Shown piece after piece: positions 9,211-18,982 of a stretch of 57,749 bases of DNA; position 1 is the first letter of the stretch; every line of letters starts with the position of its first letter. Source of the DNA: Flavobacteriaceae bacterium (lineage in GTDB: Bacteria > Bacteroidota > Bacteroidia > Flavobacteriales > Flavobacteriaceae); assembly GCA_012959395.1 (NCBI GenBank), contig DUDG01000042.1, positions 1 through 57,749 on the forward strand. Direction: 5' to 3'. Below the pieces are notes generated by a model. It saw only the letters and a program-made list of their open reading frames with translations. It was not told the DNA's origin and did no database searches. The translations under genes were made by a program, and so were the position numbers.

Positions 9211-10680
9211 TCATTTATTTAATTTCTTCATGTTACTCATGTTTTTTCTCAAAATCATACCAATTTTTTCAATTGGATGATTTTCTGTGTCTGAGTCAAA
9301 TTTATTTAACTTAATTTTATCAATTTCTGTATCATTATTAACTATACCAATGTGTGTCTTATCAATTTTCTTCATGAATTCTGAAAGAAGTGGCAAACAA
9401 GATTGATTAAACAAATAACATCCATATTCAGCAGTGTCTGAAATTATTTTATTCATTTCATACAATTTCTTCCTTGCTACTAGATTAGCTATTAAAGGTA
9501 ATTCATGTAAAGATTCATAATATGCAGATTCATCAATAATTCCATTATTAACCATAGTTTCAAAAGCAAGTTCAACACCAGATTTAACGAAAGCTATCAT
9601 TAAAATTCCTTTTTTAAAGTAATCATCATTAGGAATTTGAACATTTGATGGATCCGTTTTTTCAAAATTAGTATTAGCAGTTTCTTCTCTCCATTTTAAT
9701 AGATTATTATCATTATTATCCCAGTCACTCATCATGTTTTTTGAAAAATCTCCACTCAATATATCATTCATGTGTGTATTGAATAATGGAGTCATTATTT
9801 TTTTTAGTTCATTGGATAGTTCGTGAACTTTTAATCTAGAGGGATCATCCAACTTATTTACCATTCCTGAAATTCCATTATGCTTTAATTCTTCAGTAAT
9901 TGTCTCCCACCCATATTGAATTAATTTTGAAGAAAAACCACTATCAAATCCCAATTCAATCATTTTATTAAAGCATAAAATAGATCCGGTTTGTAATACA
10001 CCACATAATATAGTTTGCTCACCCATTAAGTCAGATTTTACTTCAGCTACAAATGAAGATTCTAAAACACCTGCTTTGTGACCTCCAGTTGCTACCGCAT
10101 ATGCTTTGGCAAGTTCTAATCCATCTCCATTCAAATTGTTTTCAGGATGAACTGCTATCAATGTTGGGACACCAAAACCTCTAAGAAACTCTTCCCTAAC
10201 TTCAGTCCCAGGACATTTTGGAGCAACCATAATTACAGTTATATCTTTTCTTATCTTAATTCCTTCTTCAACAATGTTAAATCCATGAGAATAAGATAAA
10301 ATTGAATTTGTTTTCATTAATGGCATTGCCTGATTTACTACATGAGTATGATTTTTATCAGGTGTTAGATTTATTATAATATCTGCTTCTGGAATTAGGT
10401 CTTCAAAAGTACCAACCTTAAAATTATTCTTTGAAGCATTAACAAATGATTCATTTTTATTTTTTATCGATGATAATCGTAAAACATAGGAAATATCAAG
10501 ACCCGAATCTCTCATATTCAAACCTTGGTTTAAACCTTGTGCTCCACAACCAACTATAACAATATTTTTACCTTTAAGAATATCTATACCATTTTCAAAT
10601 TCTGAAGAATCCATAAACCTACATTTCCCTAATTGTTTTATTTTTTTACTTAGCGGTAATTGATTAAAATAATTTTCCAT
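9211..10680 (-). CDS. ilvC: Ketol-acid reductoisomerase (class II, long form)
   Basis: Converts acetolactate or acetohydroxybutyrate to dihydroxy acids with NADPH, the second common step of isoleucine and valine synthesis. The 489 residues indicate the long class II enzyme. The nucleotide loop [21 protein letters not shown] is near 36-56, [20 protein letters not shown] lies around 153-172, and [15 protein letters not shown] provides metal ligands D and E. It is the last gene of the ilvD-B-N-C operon, with a 3-base gap from ilvN. Confidence 0.97.
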   Translation of the reverse strand: MENYFNQLPLSKKIKQLGKCRFMDSSEFENGIDILKGKNIVIVGCGAQGLNQGLNMRDSGLDISYVLRLSSIKNKNESFVNASKNNFKVGTFEDLIPEADIIINLTPDKNHTHVVNQAMPLMKTNSILSYSHGFNIVEEGIKIRKDITVIMVAPKCPGTEVREEFLRGFGVPTLIAVHPENNLNGDGLELAKAYAVATGGHKAGVLESSFVAEVKSDLMGEQTILCGVLQTGSILCFNKMIELGFDSGFSSKLIQYGWETITEELKHNGISGMVNKLDDPSRLKVHELSNELKKIMTPLFNTHMNDILSGDFSKNMMSDWDNNDNNLLKWREETANTNFEKTDPSNVQIPNDDYFKKGILMIAFVKSGVELAFETMVNNGIIDESAYYESLHELPLIANLVARKKLYEMNKIISDTAEYGCYLFNQSCLPLLSEFMKKIDKTHIGIVNNDTEIDKIKLNKFDSDTENHPIEKIGMILRKNMSNMKKLNK

Positions 10681-10683
10681 AAT

Positions 10684-11217
10684 TTATTTATCTGTATTTA
10701 ATCCTAAAATATTTGAAATATTCATTGATTCCTTGGAAACTGAAATTCTTCCAGATCTCACAAATTGTAATAAGCCATATGGTTCTAACGAATCGTATAG
10801 TTTTTCTGTTTCTTCCCTCCAACCAGTTTTTTCAATAACAAAATAATCCGGAGACACTGTTACAATGTTAGCCTGACTATTTTTAATAATTTTTTGAATA
10901 TGTTTTTCATCAAAAAGAGATTTCGATTTTACTTTATATAAAGCTGTTTCTAAAAAAATAGTTTCTTTATCTGTATGATAAAAGGCTGCAATAACTTCTA
11001 TTTGTTTCTCAATTTGTTTAACAATATTTTTAATTTTTGACTCCACCACTTTTACTACAATAACAAACCTATAAATATTATCAATTTCAGATTGAGAAGT
11101 AGTTAAGCTTTCAATATTAACATGGCGTTTCAAAAAAATAGCTGAAATTCTATTTAATAATCCAATGTTATTTTCAGTATAAATAGAAACTGTATATGTA
11201 TTTAATTTATTAGTCAT
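10684..11217 (-). CDS. ilvN: Acetolactate synthase regulatory (small) subunit
   Basis: Small subunit of acetohydroxyacid synthase, which senses valine and activates the large subunit. The N-terminal ACT domain begins TVSIYTENNIGLLNRISAIFLKRHVNIESL (from residue 9) and is followed by a second regulatory half with TGWREETEKLYDSLEPYGLLQFVRSGRISV. The length is 177 residues, normal. The gene lies five bases after ilvB and three before ilvC, consistent with stoichiometric co-expression. Confidence 0.95.
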   Translation of the reverse strand: MTNKLNTYTVSIYTENNIGLLNRISAIFLKRHVNIESLTTSQSEIDNIYRFVIVVKVVESKIKNIVKQIEKQIEVIAAFYHTDKETIFLETALYKVKSKSLFDEKHIQKIIKNSQANIVTVSPDYFVIEKTGWREETEKLYDSLEPYGLLQFVRSGRISVSKESMNISNILGLNTDK

Positions 11218-11222
11218 AATTA

Positions 11223-12920
11223 TTATTCAAGTCTAACATCAGAAACAGATGCTCCAGAAGGAATCATTGGGAAAACATTAGCTTCTTTTTCTACACAAAC
11301 TTCAAGAAAATAAGGTTTTTTCGAATTTATCATTTCTTTTATTGAAGATTTTAAATTTTTTCTTTTCTTAACTTTATTGCCTTCAATAAAGTATCCTTTT
11401 GCTATTTTTACAAAATCTGGATTTATCATTTCAGTAGAAGCATATCTTTTATCAAAAAACATCTGCTGCCATTGTCTTACCATCCCTAAATATCCATTGT
11501 TTAAAACAACAATTTTAACAGCACACCCCGTTTGAAAAATAGTACCTAATTCTTGTATAGTCATTTGATAACCTCCATCTCCTATTATTGCAATAACTTC
11601 TCTATCTGGAGCTCCCATTTTTGCTCCTATAGCAGCTGGAAGAGCAAAACCCATAGTTCCTAATCCTCCAGAAGTGACATTTGATTTTGATTGATTAAAA
11701 ACAGCATATCTACATGCAACCATTTGATGTTGACCGACATCAGATACTATTATAGCATTGCCTTTTGAAGCTATATTTATTTCATTTATTACTTCAGCCA
11801 TATTTAATCCAACTTTTGTTGGATATATATCTTTTTTTATAACTTTTTCATATTCAAGTTTATAAAATGACTTGAATTTATTTAACCAGGTTTTATGACT
11901 ATTTTTATTTACAAGTTCTAGTATTTTTGGAAGAGTTTCTTTTACACTTCCTAATACAGGAACATCTACTTCTACATTTTTATTTACTTCAGCTGGATCA
12001 ATTTCAAAATGAATAATTTTAGCTTGTTTAGCATAGGTTTCTAGGTTTCCTGTTACTCTATCATCAAAACGCATTCCAATTGCAATTAATACATCACATT
12101 CATTTGTAAGAACATTAGGACCATAATTTCCATGCATTCCTAACATTCCTACATGTAAGGGATGATCAGTTGATAATGCAGATAAACCTAAAATAGTAGA
12201 GGCAGCAGGAATACCAGTTTTTTCTATAAATTCCTTAAATTCAGTTTCAGCATTTCCTAAAGTAACTCCTTGCCCCCAAACTATAAATGGTTTTTTTGAA
12301 CTATTAATTAATTCAGCTGCCTTATTAATTTCATTAATAGAGAATTTAGGAATTGGGGTATAACTTCGAATTGAGTGACATTTTTTGTATTTAAATTCCA
12401 TCAATTCAAATTGAGCATCTTTAGTAATATCAATTAAAACAGGACCGGGTCTTCCAGATTTTGCAATATAAAAAGCTTTAGCTATTACTTCAGGAATATC
12501 TGATGCTTTTGTAATTTGACAATTCCATTTTGTAACTGGTGTAGAAATTCCAATAATATCACATTCTTGAAATGCATCAGAACCTAATAAATGTGAAGCA
12601 ACTTGACCTGTTATACAAACCATTGGAGTTGAATCAATTTGAGCGTCAGCAATACCAGTGACTAAATTTGTTGCACCAGGTCCAGATGTTGCTGTAACTA
12701 CACCTACTTTACCAGAAACTCTAGCATATCCTTGAGCTGCATGAGTTGCTCCTTGTTCATGTCTAGTTAATATATGATTTAATTTATCCTCATATTTAAA
12801 TAACTCGTCATAAATTGGCATGATAGCACCACCTGGGTAACCATATATTAAGTCAACACCTTCTTCTAAAAGAGATTTTATTACAGCTTCAGCACCAGAT
12901 ATTTTATTTAATTTACTCAT
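11223..12920 (-). CDS. ilvB: Acetolactate synthase catalytic (large) subunit
   Basis: Thiamine-diphosphate enzyme that condenses pyruvate with pyruvate or 2-oxobutyrate. It has 565 residues. The N-terminal pyrimidine-binding domain has GYPGGAIMPIYDEL and the catalytic Glu in TRHEQGATHAAQGYAR; the C-terminal TPP motif is IGDGGYQMTIQELGT followed by LNNGYLGMVRQWQ. The FAD-domain region contains GMLGMHGNYGPN. It sits between ilvD and ilvN with gaps of 3 and 5 bases, so translation is probably coupled. Confidence 0.97.
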   Translation of the reverse strand: MSKLNKISGAEAVIKSLLEEGVDLIYGYPGGAIMPIYDELFKYEDKLNHILTRHEQGATHAAQGYARVSGKVGVVTATSGPGATNLVTGIADAQIDSTPMVCITGQVASHLLGSDAFQECDIIGISTPVTKWNCQITKASDIPEVIAKAFYIAKSGRPGPVLIDITKDAQFELMEFKYKKCHSIRSYTPIPKFSINEINKAAELINSSKKPFIVWGQGVTLGNAETEFKEFIEKTGIPAASTILGLSALSTDHPLHVGMLGMHGNYGPNVLTNECDVLIAIGMRFDDRVTGNLETYAKQAKIIHFEIDPAEVNKNVEVDVPVLGSVKETLPKILELVNKNSHKTWLNKFKSFYKLEYEKVIKKDIYPTKVGLNMAEVINEINIASKGNAIIVSDVGQHQMVACRYAVFNQSKSNVTSGGLGTMGFALPAAIGAKMGAPDREVIAIIGDGGYQMTIQELGTIFQTGCAVKIVVLNNGYLGMVRQWQQMFFDKRYASTEMINPDFVKIAKGYFIEGNKVKKRKNLKSSIKEMINSKKPYFLEVCVEKEANVFPMIPSGASVSDVRLE

Positions 12921-12923
12921 ATA

Positions 12924-14594
12924 TTAATCAGTTACGCATCCGCTAGAAGCATCTGATACATTTCTAGCATATTTAAATAAAACTCCACTTTCAAATTTTA
13001 ATGAAGGTTTTACCCAATTAGATTTTCTTTTGTTTAGTTCATTATCAGAAATATCTAAAGTTAATGTGTTATTTACAGCATCAATAATTATTTTATCACC
13101 ATTCTCAATAAATGCAATATTACCTCCCTCTTGAGCTTCTGGTGTAATATGCCCCACTACAAATCCATGTGTTCCTCCTGAAAATCTTCCATCAGTAATT
13201 AAAGCAACTTCTTTTCCTAATCCACATCCCATTATAGCAGAAGTAGGCTTTAGCATTTCGGGCATACCTGGCCCACCCTTAGGCCCAACATATCTAATAA
13301 CAACAACATCACCTTTTTGAACAGCACCATTTTTAATTCCATCATTAGCTTCGAATTCTCCATCAAATACTTTTGCAATTCCAGTAAAATCTAACCCTTC
13401 TTTTCCAGTTATTTTAGCTACAGAACCATCTAAAGCTAAATTACCATATAAAATTCTTATATGACCTGTTTCTTTTATTGGCTGATTAAATGGCTTTATT
13501 ATTTTTTGATCAAATGAAAGTGATTTAACGCCTGATAAATTCTCTGAAATAGTATTTCCAGTAACTGTCATGCAGTCACCATGTAAATAATCGTTTTCTA
13601 ACATATATTTCATTACAGATGGAATACCACCAATATCATGGAGATCTTCCATTAAAAACTTGCCACTAGGTTTTAAATCAGCTAAAAATGGTGTTTTTGC
13701 ACATATATATTGAAAGTCATCTATTGTAAAATCAATTTTTGCAGCTTTAGCAATAGCTAATAAATGTAAGACTGCATTAGTAGATCCTCCTAATACTGTT
13801 ATTAACCTTACTGCATTTTCTAATGATTTTCTAGTTATAATATCTAAAGGTTTTAAATCTTTAATTAATAAATTTTTTAGAGATAAACCTACGTTTTCAC
13901 ATTCTACACTTTTTTCTAAACTTGTAGCAGGATTAGAAGAATTATATGGAAGAGACATGCCCATAGCTTCAATTGCAGAAGACATGGTATTAGCAGTGTA
14001 CATTCCCCCACAAGCCCCAGCGCCTGGACAAGCATTTTTAACAATTGATTTAAATTCATTATCATCAATTTTTCCAGCTACATTTTCCCCCCATGCTTCA
14101 AAAGCAGAAACAATATCAAGATTTTTGCCATTATGACAACCAGGAGCTATAGTTCCTCCATAAACTAATATAGATGGTCTGTTTAGTCTAAGCATGCCCA
14201 TTAAAGCACCAGGCATATTTTTATCGCAACCTACTACAGTAATCAAACCATCATAAGCCATAGCTTGAACTACAGTTTCAATAGAATCTGCGATAATATC
14301 TCTAGATGGTAAAGAGTAACGCATTCCTTGAGTTCCCATAGAAATACCATCACTTACTCCAATAGTATTAAAAATTAATCCTATTAATTCATGCTTATTA
14401 ATTCCGCTTTTTATCAATTTTGATAAATCATTTAAATGCATATTACATGGATTGCCTTCATATCCAGTGCTTGCAATCCCTATTAATGGATTTTCTAAAT
14501 CCAATTCAGATAAACCAATAGCATGTAGCATAGCCTTTGCAGCAGGTTGAGTTGGGTCCTGTGTAATAACTTTACTATATTTATTCAAGTTCAT
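12924..14594 (-). CDS. ilvD: Dihydroxy-acid dehydratase
   Basis: Iron-sulfur dehydratase that gives the 2-oxo acids leading to valine and isoleucine. It has 556 residues. Cluster-ligand regions are [26 protein letters not shown] and [24 protein letters not shown], and the C-terminus has [23 protein letters not shown]. It is the first gene of the operon. Its ATG is 15 bases after the U-tract of a rho-independent terminator, so expression depends on read-through of that attenuator. Confidence 0.97.
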   Translation of the reverse strand: MNLNKYSKVITQDPTQPAAKAMLHAIGLSELDLENPLIGIASTGYEGNPCNMHLNDLSKLIKSGINKHELIGLIFNTIGVSDGISMGTQGMRYSLPSRDIIADSIETVVQAMAYDGLITVVGCDKNMPGALMGMLRLNRPSILVYGGTIAPGCHNGKNLDIVSAFEAWGENVAGKIDDNEFKSIVKNACPGAGACGGMYTANTMSSAIEAMGMSLPYNSSNPATSLEKSVECENVGLSLKNLLIKDLKPLDIITRKSLENAVRLITVLGGSTNAVLHLLAIAKAAKIDFTIDDFQYICAKTPFLADLKPSGKFLMEDLHDIGGIPSVMKYMLENDYLHGDCMTVTGNTISENLSGVKSLSFDQKIIKPFNQPIKETGHIRILYGNLALDGSVAKITGKEGLDFTGIAKVFDGEFEANDGIKNGAVQKGDVVVIRYVGPKGGPGMPEMLKPTSAIMGCGLGKEVALITDGRFSGGTHGFVVGHITPEAQEGGNIAFIENGDKIIIDAVNNTLTLDISDNELNKRKSNWVKPSLKFESGVLFKYARNVSDASSGCVTD

Positions 14595-14608
14595 TAAAAA
14601 AAATATTT

Positions 14609-14639
14609 AAAAAAAAACCCTCTCATTTTTATGAGAAGG
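14609..14639 (-). terminator. Rho-independent terminator in the ilv leader (attenuator)
   Basis: On the minus-strand transcript, CCUUCUCAU pairs with AUGAGAGGG across an AAAA loop (complement of 14618-14639). This gives a 9-bp stem with one G-U pair, followed at once by nine U residues (14609-14617). It lies inside the leader of ilvD, not after a gene. The 5' arm overlaps the last codons of a 10-codon leader ORF, which is the geometry of ribosome-controlled attenuation. Confidence 0.85.
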
Positions 14640-14661
14640 ACATATTTAATAAAATATACAT
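14629..14661 (-). CDS. Putative ilv operon leader peptide (10 aa, MYILLNMSFS)
   Basis: A short frame ATG-TAT-ATT-TTA-TTA-AAT-ATG-TCC-TTC-TCA-TAA starts at 14661 and stops inside the 5' arm of the attenuator stem. Codons 3-5 are Ile-Leu-Leu, that is, products regulated with this operon. The position right before an intrinsic terminator and ilvD is what a leader peptide needs. The frame is too short to prove by coding statistics; the call rests on codon content and placement. Confidence 0.55.
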   Translation of the reverse strand: MYILLNMSFS

Positions 14662-14687
14662 CTATAATTAGTTTATTTAAATTTAAA

Positions 14688-14721
14688 CAAAAATATGTAT
14701 TATTTAGACTCAATAAGTCTA
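14688..14721 (-). promoter_or_regulatory. Candidate ilv promoter -7 box and adjacent palindrome
   Basis: The minus strand has TATTTTTG (complement of 14688-14695), which fits TAnnTTTG and would start transcription about 20 bases upstream of the leader ORF. A TTG lies 15 bases further upstream (14711-14713), closer than the usual 17-23. A perfect inverted repeat TAGACT-N5-AGTCTA at 14705-14721 covers that -33 zone and could be an operator for ilvD or for the divergent aldehyde dehydrogenase gene. Confidence 0.4.
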
Positions 14722-14776
14722 CAACATCTATTTTTATTAAATTTTTAAAATAACATTAATAAAAAAGCTCTTTTTT

Positions 14777-16156
14777 ATGGATAACACATTAAAATCAATA
14801 ATTAATAATCAAATAGATTATTTTAACTCAAGAAAAACACTTAATATCAATTTTAGAATACAGCTATTAAAAAGTTTAAAAAAAGAAATTGAACTTAACG
14901 AAAAAGAAATTGAAAATGCTTTAAATAAAGATTTAGGCAAATCAAATGGAGAAAGTTATTTGACTGAAATTTGGTTTGTTTATTCAGAAATAAAAATAGC
15001 TTTAAAAAACATAAAGAAATGGGTTAAGAGAAAACCTATTAGATCTTCATTACTAAACTTCCCTTCTTCTGATTTTATAGTTCCAGAACCTTATGGAAAC
15101 ACATTACACATTTCTCCATGGAACTATCCTTTTCAGTTATCAATTGCTCCTTTAGTTGGTGCTATTGCAGCGGGAAATACTGTTCTGTTAAAACCTTCTG
15201 AATATTCTATAAATACGTCTATTATTTTAGAAAAAATCTTAGCAAAGGTTTTTGATGATGGATTTGTAAAAGTTGTTCAAGGAGGTCCAGAAGTCGCATC
15301 AAAATTATTAGAGTTTAAATGGAATTATATATTTTTTACTGGAAGTATTACTGTAGGAAAAATCGTCGCTCAGCAAGCAGCAAAACATTTAACCCCAGTC
15401 ACACTTGAGCTTGGCGGAAAAAACCCTTGTGTTATTGATGAAACTGCCTCAATAAAGGTAACTGCAAAAAGAATTGTTTGGGGAAAATTTACCAATTGTG
15501 GTCAAACATGTATTGCACCAGATTTTTTAATAGTCAATAGAAAAATTAAAGAAAAATTAATTAAAGAAATTATAAACCAACTTTCTTTGGCTTATAGTAA
15601 TAAACCAATTGAATCAATTGAGTATGGAAGGATAATTAGTGAAAAACACATGAACTATTTAAGTTCTTTATTAGAAGATCAAAAAATACTATATGGAGGT
15701 CATTTTGATATTGAAAAGAAGTATTTCGAGCCTACGATTATTGAAATAAATAATTTTGATTCTAAGTTAATGAAAGAAGAAATTTTTGGACCTATACTTC
15801 CAATTGTTGAATATGATAATTTTAATGAAGTTGATGAAATTATTAAAAGGTATACACATCCTTTAGCCATGTATATTTTTACTAAAAATATAGCATTTGG
15901 TAAAAAGTTTTTAGAATCATATCCATTCGGTGGTGGGGCAATTAATGACACAGTAGTTCATATAGCTAATGACAGACTGCCATTTGGAGGTATTGGCTCT
16001 AGTGGCATGGGAAAATATCATGGAAAATCTACTTTTGAAACCTTTTCGCACTACAAACCATATATTTCGAGACCTCTTTGGATCGATCCTCCTTTAAGAT
16101 ACCCACCTTTCAAAAACAAAATTAATTTTATGAAAAAAATATTAAAAATAATTTGA
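14777..16156 (+). CDS. NAD(P)-dependent aldehyde dehydrogenase (class 3-like)
   Basis: Oxidises an aldehyde to the acid. It has 459 residues, the shorter length typical of fatty-aldehyde or coniferyl-aldehyde dehydrogenases. Motifs in order are ISPWNYPFQLSIAPLVGAIAAGN (112-134), FFTGSITVGK (187-195), LELGGKNPCVID with Glu211, and CGQTCIAPDF with the catalytic Cys245; GGIGSSGMGKYHG and FSHYKP are at the C-terminus. The exact substrate cannot be read from the sequence. It is divergent from the ilv operon. Confidence 0.92.
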   Translation: MDNTLKSIINNQIDYFNSRKTLNINFRIQLLKSLKKEIELNEKEIENALNKDLGKSNGESYLTEIWFVYSEIKIALKNIKKWVKRKPIRSSLLNFPSSDFIVPEPYGNTLHISPWNYPFQLSIAPLVGAIAAGNTVLLKPSEYSINTSIILEKILAKVFDDGFVKVVQGGPEVASKLLEFKWNYIFFTGSITVGKIVAQQAAKHLTPVTLELGGKNPCVIDETASIKVTAKRIVWGKFTNCGQTCIAPDFLIVNRKIKEKLIKEIINQLSLAYSNKPIESIEYGRIISEKHMNYLSSLLEDQKILYGGHFDIEKKYFEPTIIEINNFDSKLMKEEIFGPILPIVEYDNFNEVDEIIKRYTHPLAMYIFTKNIAFGKKFLESYPFGGGAINDTVVHIANDRLPFGGIGSSGMGKYHGKSTFETFSHYKPYISRPLWIDPPLRYPPFKNKINFMKKILKII

Positions 16157-16240
16157 TTCTATCAAGTATCAAGTTGTCATTTTGTAAATAATTTTCAAAT
16201 TGGCATGATAAATGTTTAATAGTATAAAAAATTTAATACT

Positions 16241-16966
16241 ATGAATAAAGAAAAAACAGTTTCAGAAGCAATTAAAAACAGAAGATCTGTTAGAGTTTTT
16301 TCTAAAAATGAACTGGATACAGATAAAGTAAAAAATTGTATATACAACGCTTCATTAGCTCCTAATAGCAGTAACCTTCAATTATGGGAGTTTATTCATA
16401 TTACTAATAAAGAAATTTTAAAAAAATTAACTAAAGCTTGTTTAAATCAAAATGCAGCAAAAACTGCTAATCAATTAGTTATTATTGTTGTTAGAAAAGA
16501 TCTTTGGAAAGATAGAGCTAAAGCAAACGCTGATTTTATTAAAAAACAAGCTGGAGATAATTCGATAACAAATAATAAATATAAAATGGCTTTAAATTAC
16601 TATAATAAACTTATTCCATTTACATATACTGATTTTTTCGGTATACTAGGCTTTTTTAAATCTATTATAGTTCAATTAACTGGACTATTTATGCCAGTTT
16701 TTAGACAAGTCACATTTACTGATAAAAGAATTGTAACTCATAAAAGTGCAGCATTGGCTGCACAAAATTTTATGATCAGCATGTCTTCAATAGGTTATGA
16801 CACATGTCCTATGGAAGGTTCAGACACCTTAATGGTTAAAAAAATACTGAAATTACCTCGAAAATCAGAAATTAACATGGTAATTGGTTGTGGAATTAGA
16901 ACTAAGGAAGGTGTTTACGGTGAAAGATTTAGAGTTCCATTTGAAAAAGTTTACAAGTCACTGTAA
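16241..16966 (+). CDS. Nitroreductase-family FMN oxidoreductase
   Basis: FMN-dependent NAD(P)H oxidoreductase of the nitroreductase superfamily. It has 241 residues. The N-terminus AIKNRRSVRVFS (10-21) supplies FMN-phosphate contacts, APNSSNLQLWEF (36-47) is the next conserved block, and AAQNFMISMSSIGYDTCPMEGSD and the C-terminal GCGIRTKEGVYGERFR complete the fold. The substrate is unknown. A perfect inverted repeat TAGTAT-N10-ATACTA (16220-16241) ends on the first base of the start codon and may be an operator. Confidence 0.88.
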   Translation: MNKEKTVSEAIKNRRSVRVFSKNELDTDKVKNCIYNASLAPNSSNLQLWEFIHITNKEILKKLTKACLNQNAAKTANQLVIIVVRKDLWKDRAKANADFIKKQAGDNSITNNKYKMALNYYNKLIPFTYTDFFGILGFFKSIIVQLTGLFMPVFRQVTFTDKRIVTHKSAALAAQNFMISMSSIGYDTCPMEGSDTLMVKKILKLPRKSEINMVIGCGIRTKEGVYGERFRVPFEKVYKSL

Positions 16967-17029
16967 TAATGTATAGATAACATTCCTAAACAGGAACTTA
17001 AATAATCCTCTTTTTTTTAAATGGACTAG

Positions 17030-18982
17030 TTAAAAGTTTAAATTATCTAACCCCTCTTCAAGCCAAGCTTGATATATTTCTTTAGAGGTGTATTGAATAG
17101 GACTATTTAAAATATTAAGATCTGAATCTAGTAATACATAAAAAGGTTGCGAAGCGCTTTTAAAATTTAAAGCCTGAAATGTTGCTGATTTATCACCAAC
17201 AGTTCTTATTTCTTTAGTTTTTCCAGATTTATAATTTAAAGTAATTTGATCTTTAAGTTCTAATTCTTTTCTATCATCAACGTATAAAGAAATTAAAACA
17301 AAATTATCGTTAATTAAATCGAAAACAATTGGATCAGTCCAAACATTCTCTTCAACTCTTCTACAATTAACACAGGCCCAACCTGTAAAATCTAACAATA
17401 TTGGTTTATTATTATTCTTAGCATAAGTCAGTCCAGAGTCAAAATCCTTAAAACAATTAAGGCCTAAAGGACAATCTGAAGCTTTAGAATATATACTATA
17501 GAATGAAGGTGGTGTAAATCCACTTAAAAGTCTGGCATTACTAGATCCATTAGGTAATAATGCTGGTGATAGATAAATTGCAAATGACAAGAAAAACAAA
17601 CTTAAAACAATATTAAACTTTGATTTATTTACTGATTGATTTTCGTGAGGAAATTTATATAATCCAATTAGATAAAAGAATAATGCTAGTGAAACTATAA
17701 CCCAAATTCCAATAAACACTTCTCTTTTAATTAAACCCCAATGCTCTACTAAATCTGCATTAGATAAAAACTTAAATGCAAAGCCTAATTCAAGAAAACC
17801 TAAAATCACTTTAAATGTATTCATCCATCTTCCAGATTTAGGTAAGGAGTTTAATAAATTTGGAAATAAAGCAAATAATGTAAATGGCAAAGCCAATGCT
17901 AGTCCAAATCCTAACATTCCTATTGTTAATTGCATTGCTCCTCCTTGGGATGAAATAGATCCAACTAAAAGTGAACCAAGAATTGGACCTGTACATGAAA
18001 AAGACACTAAAACTAAAGTTAATGCCATAAAAAAGGTTCCAATAAGCCCACCAAAACTATTGGATTTAGAATCTACAGAATTTATCCAGCTTGATGGAAT
18101 AGCTATTTCATAAAAGCCAAAAAAAGAAAAAGCAAAAATTATGAATACAGCAAAAAAGAAAACATTTAAACCAGCATTGGTAGAAATGTTATTTAAAATA
18201 TCAGGATCTAATGAATCTATAAAATGAAATGGGATACTTAATGAGAGGTATATTAGAATAATAAAGCTTCCATAAACAAAAGCATTAAAACTAGAATTAG
18301 ATCCCTTACTAGTAAAAAATGAAACCGTTAATGGTATCATAGGAAACACACAAGGGGTTAATAAAGCTAGTAAACCACCTATGAAACCCAAAATAAGTAA
18401 ATTCAAATAGAGATTAGATGATAGGTTTTCTGAAGAAGAATATGTTTCTAAAAGTTCTGTATTTTTTAAATCTATTACTAATGGGTTAGAATCTTCATAA
18501 ATTAAAGATGTTAGGTCTTCATTTATTATATCATTAATTGAGCCATCTAAATTAAAAACTAATTCAGCTTCTCTAAAAATACAAACCATATCATCACATG
18601 CTTGATAAGCAATTATAGCTGATATTGAAGTAATACTTTTATTAGAAATTTTTATAGATTGTGTAAATGTGGATTGATCAATGAAATAAGATTGATCCAT
18701 GTTAAAAATTGGATCAAACTTAGTTATTGATTTAGATTCTATTACATCTCCAATTAATTCAAAATTCTTAGTATTATTGAAAATAAATTCTGTTGGAATA
18801 GCACCTCCATCAATAAGATTTTGAGAATACAAACGCCAATTTTTTTCAATTTTAGAGCTAGTAATTAATTCAAATGTGCCATCAGAAATCTTTTTAACAG
18901 AAGTTGTAAAAGAAACTGGTTCTTGAGCTAAATTAAATTGACTAAAAATAAAAAAAACAAAAAGTAAAAATTTAACTTTCAT
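17030..18982 (-). CDS. dsbD: DsbD-type thiol:disulfide interchange protein
   Basis: Membrane protein that carries electrons from cytosolic thioredoxin to the periplasm. From the ATG complementary to 18980-18982 it has 650 residues and begins MKVKFLLFVFFIFSQFNLAQ, a signal peptide; a longer frame adds 17 residues that overlap tilS further and spoil it. Order of domains: an N-terminal DsbD-alpha-like domain with the Cys pair ACDDMVC, an eight-helix CcdA-like core with TPCVFPMIPLTVSFF and SCTGPILGSLL, and a C-terminal thioredoxin domain with WACVNC. It overlaps the tilS end by 11 bases. Confidence 0.92.
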   Translation of the reverse strand: MKVKFLLFVFFIFSQFNLAQEPVSFTTSVKKISDGTFELITSSKIEKNWRLYSQNLIDGGAIPTEFIFNNTKNFELIGDVIESKSITKFDPIFNMDQSYFIDQSTFTQSIKISNKSITSISAIIAYQACDDMVCIFREAELVFNLDGSINDIINEDLTSLIYEDSNPLVIDLKNTELLETYSSSENLSSNLYLNLLILGFIGGLLALLTPCVFPMIPLTVSFFTSKGSNSSFNAFVYGSFIILIYLSLSIPFHFIDSLDPDILNNISTNAGLNVFFFAVFIIFAFSFFGFYEIAIPSSWINSVDSKSNSFGGLIGTFFMALTLVLVSFSCTGPILGSLLVGSISSQGGAMQLTIGMLGFGLALALPFTLFALFPNLLNSLPKSGRWMNTFKVILGFLELGFAFKFLSNADLVEHWGLIKREVFIGIWVIVSLALFFYLIGLYKFPHENQSVNKSKFNIVLSLFFLSFAIYLSPALLPNGSSNARLLSGFTPPSFYSIYSKASDCPLGLNCFKDFDSGLTYAKNNNKPILLDFTGWACVNCRRVEENVWTDPIVFDLINDNFVLISLYVDDRKELELKDQITLNYKSGKTKEIRTVGDKSATFQALNFKSASQPFYVLLDSDLNILNSPIQYTSKEIYQAWLEEGLDNLNF

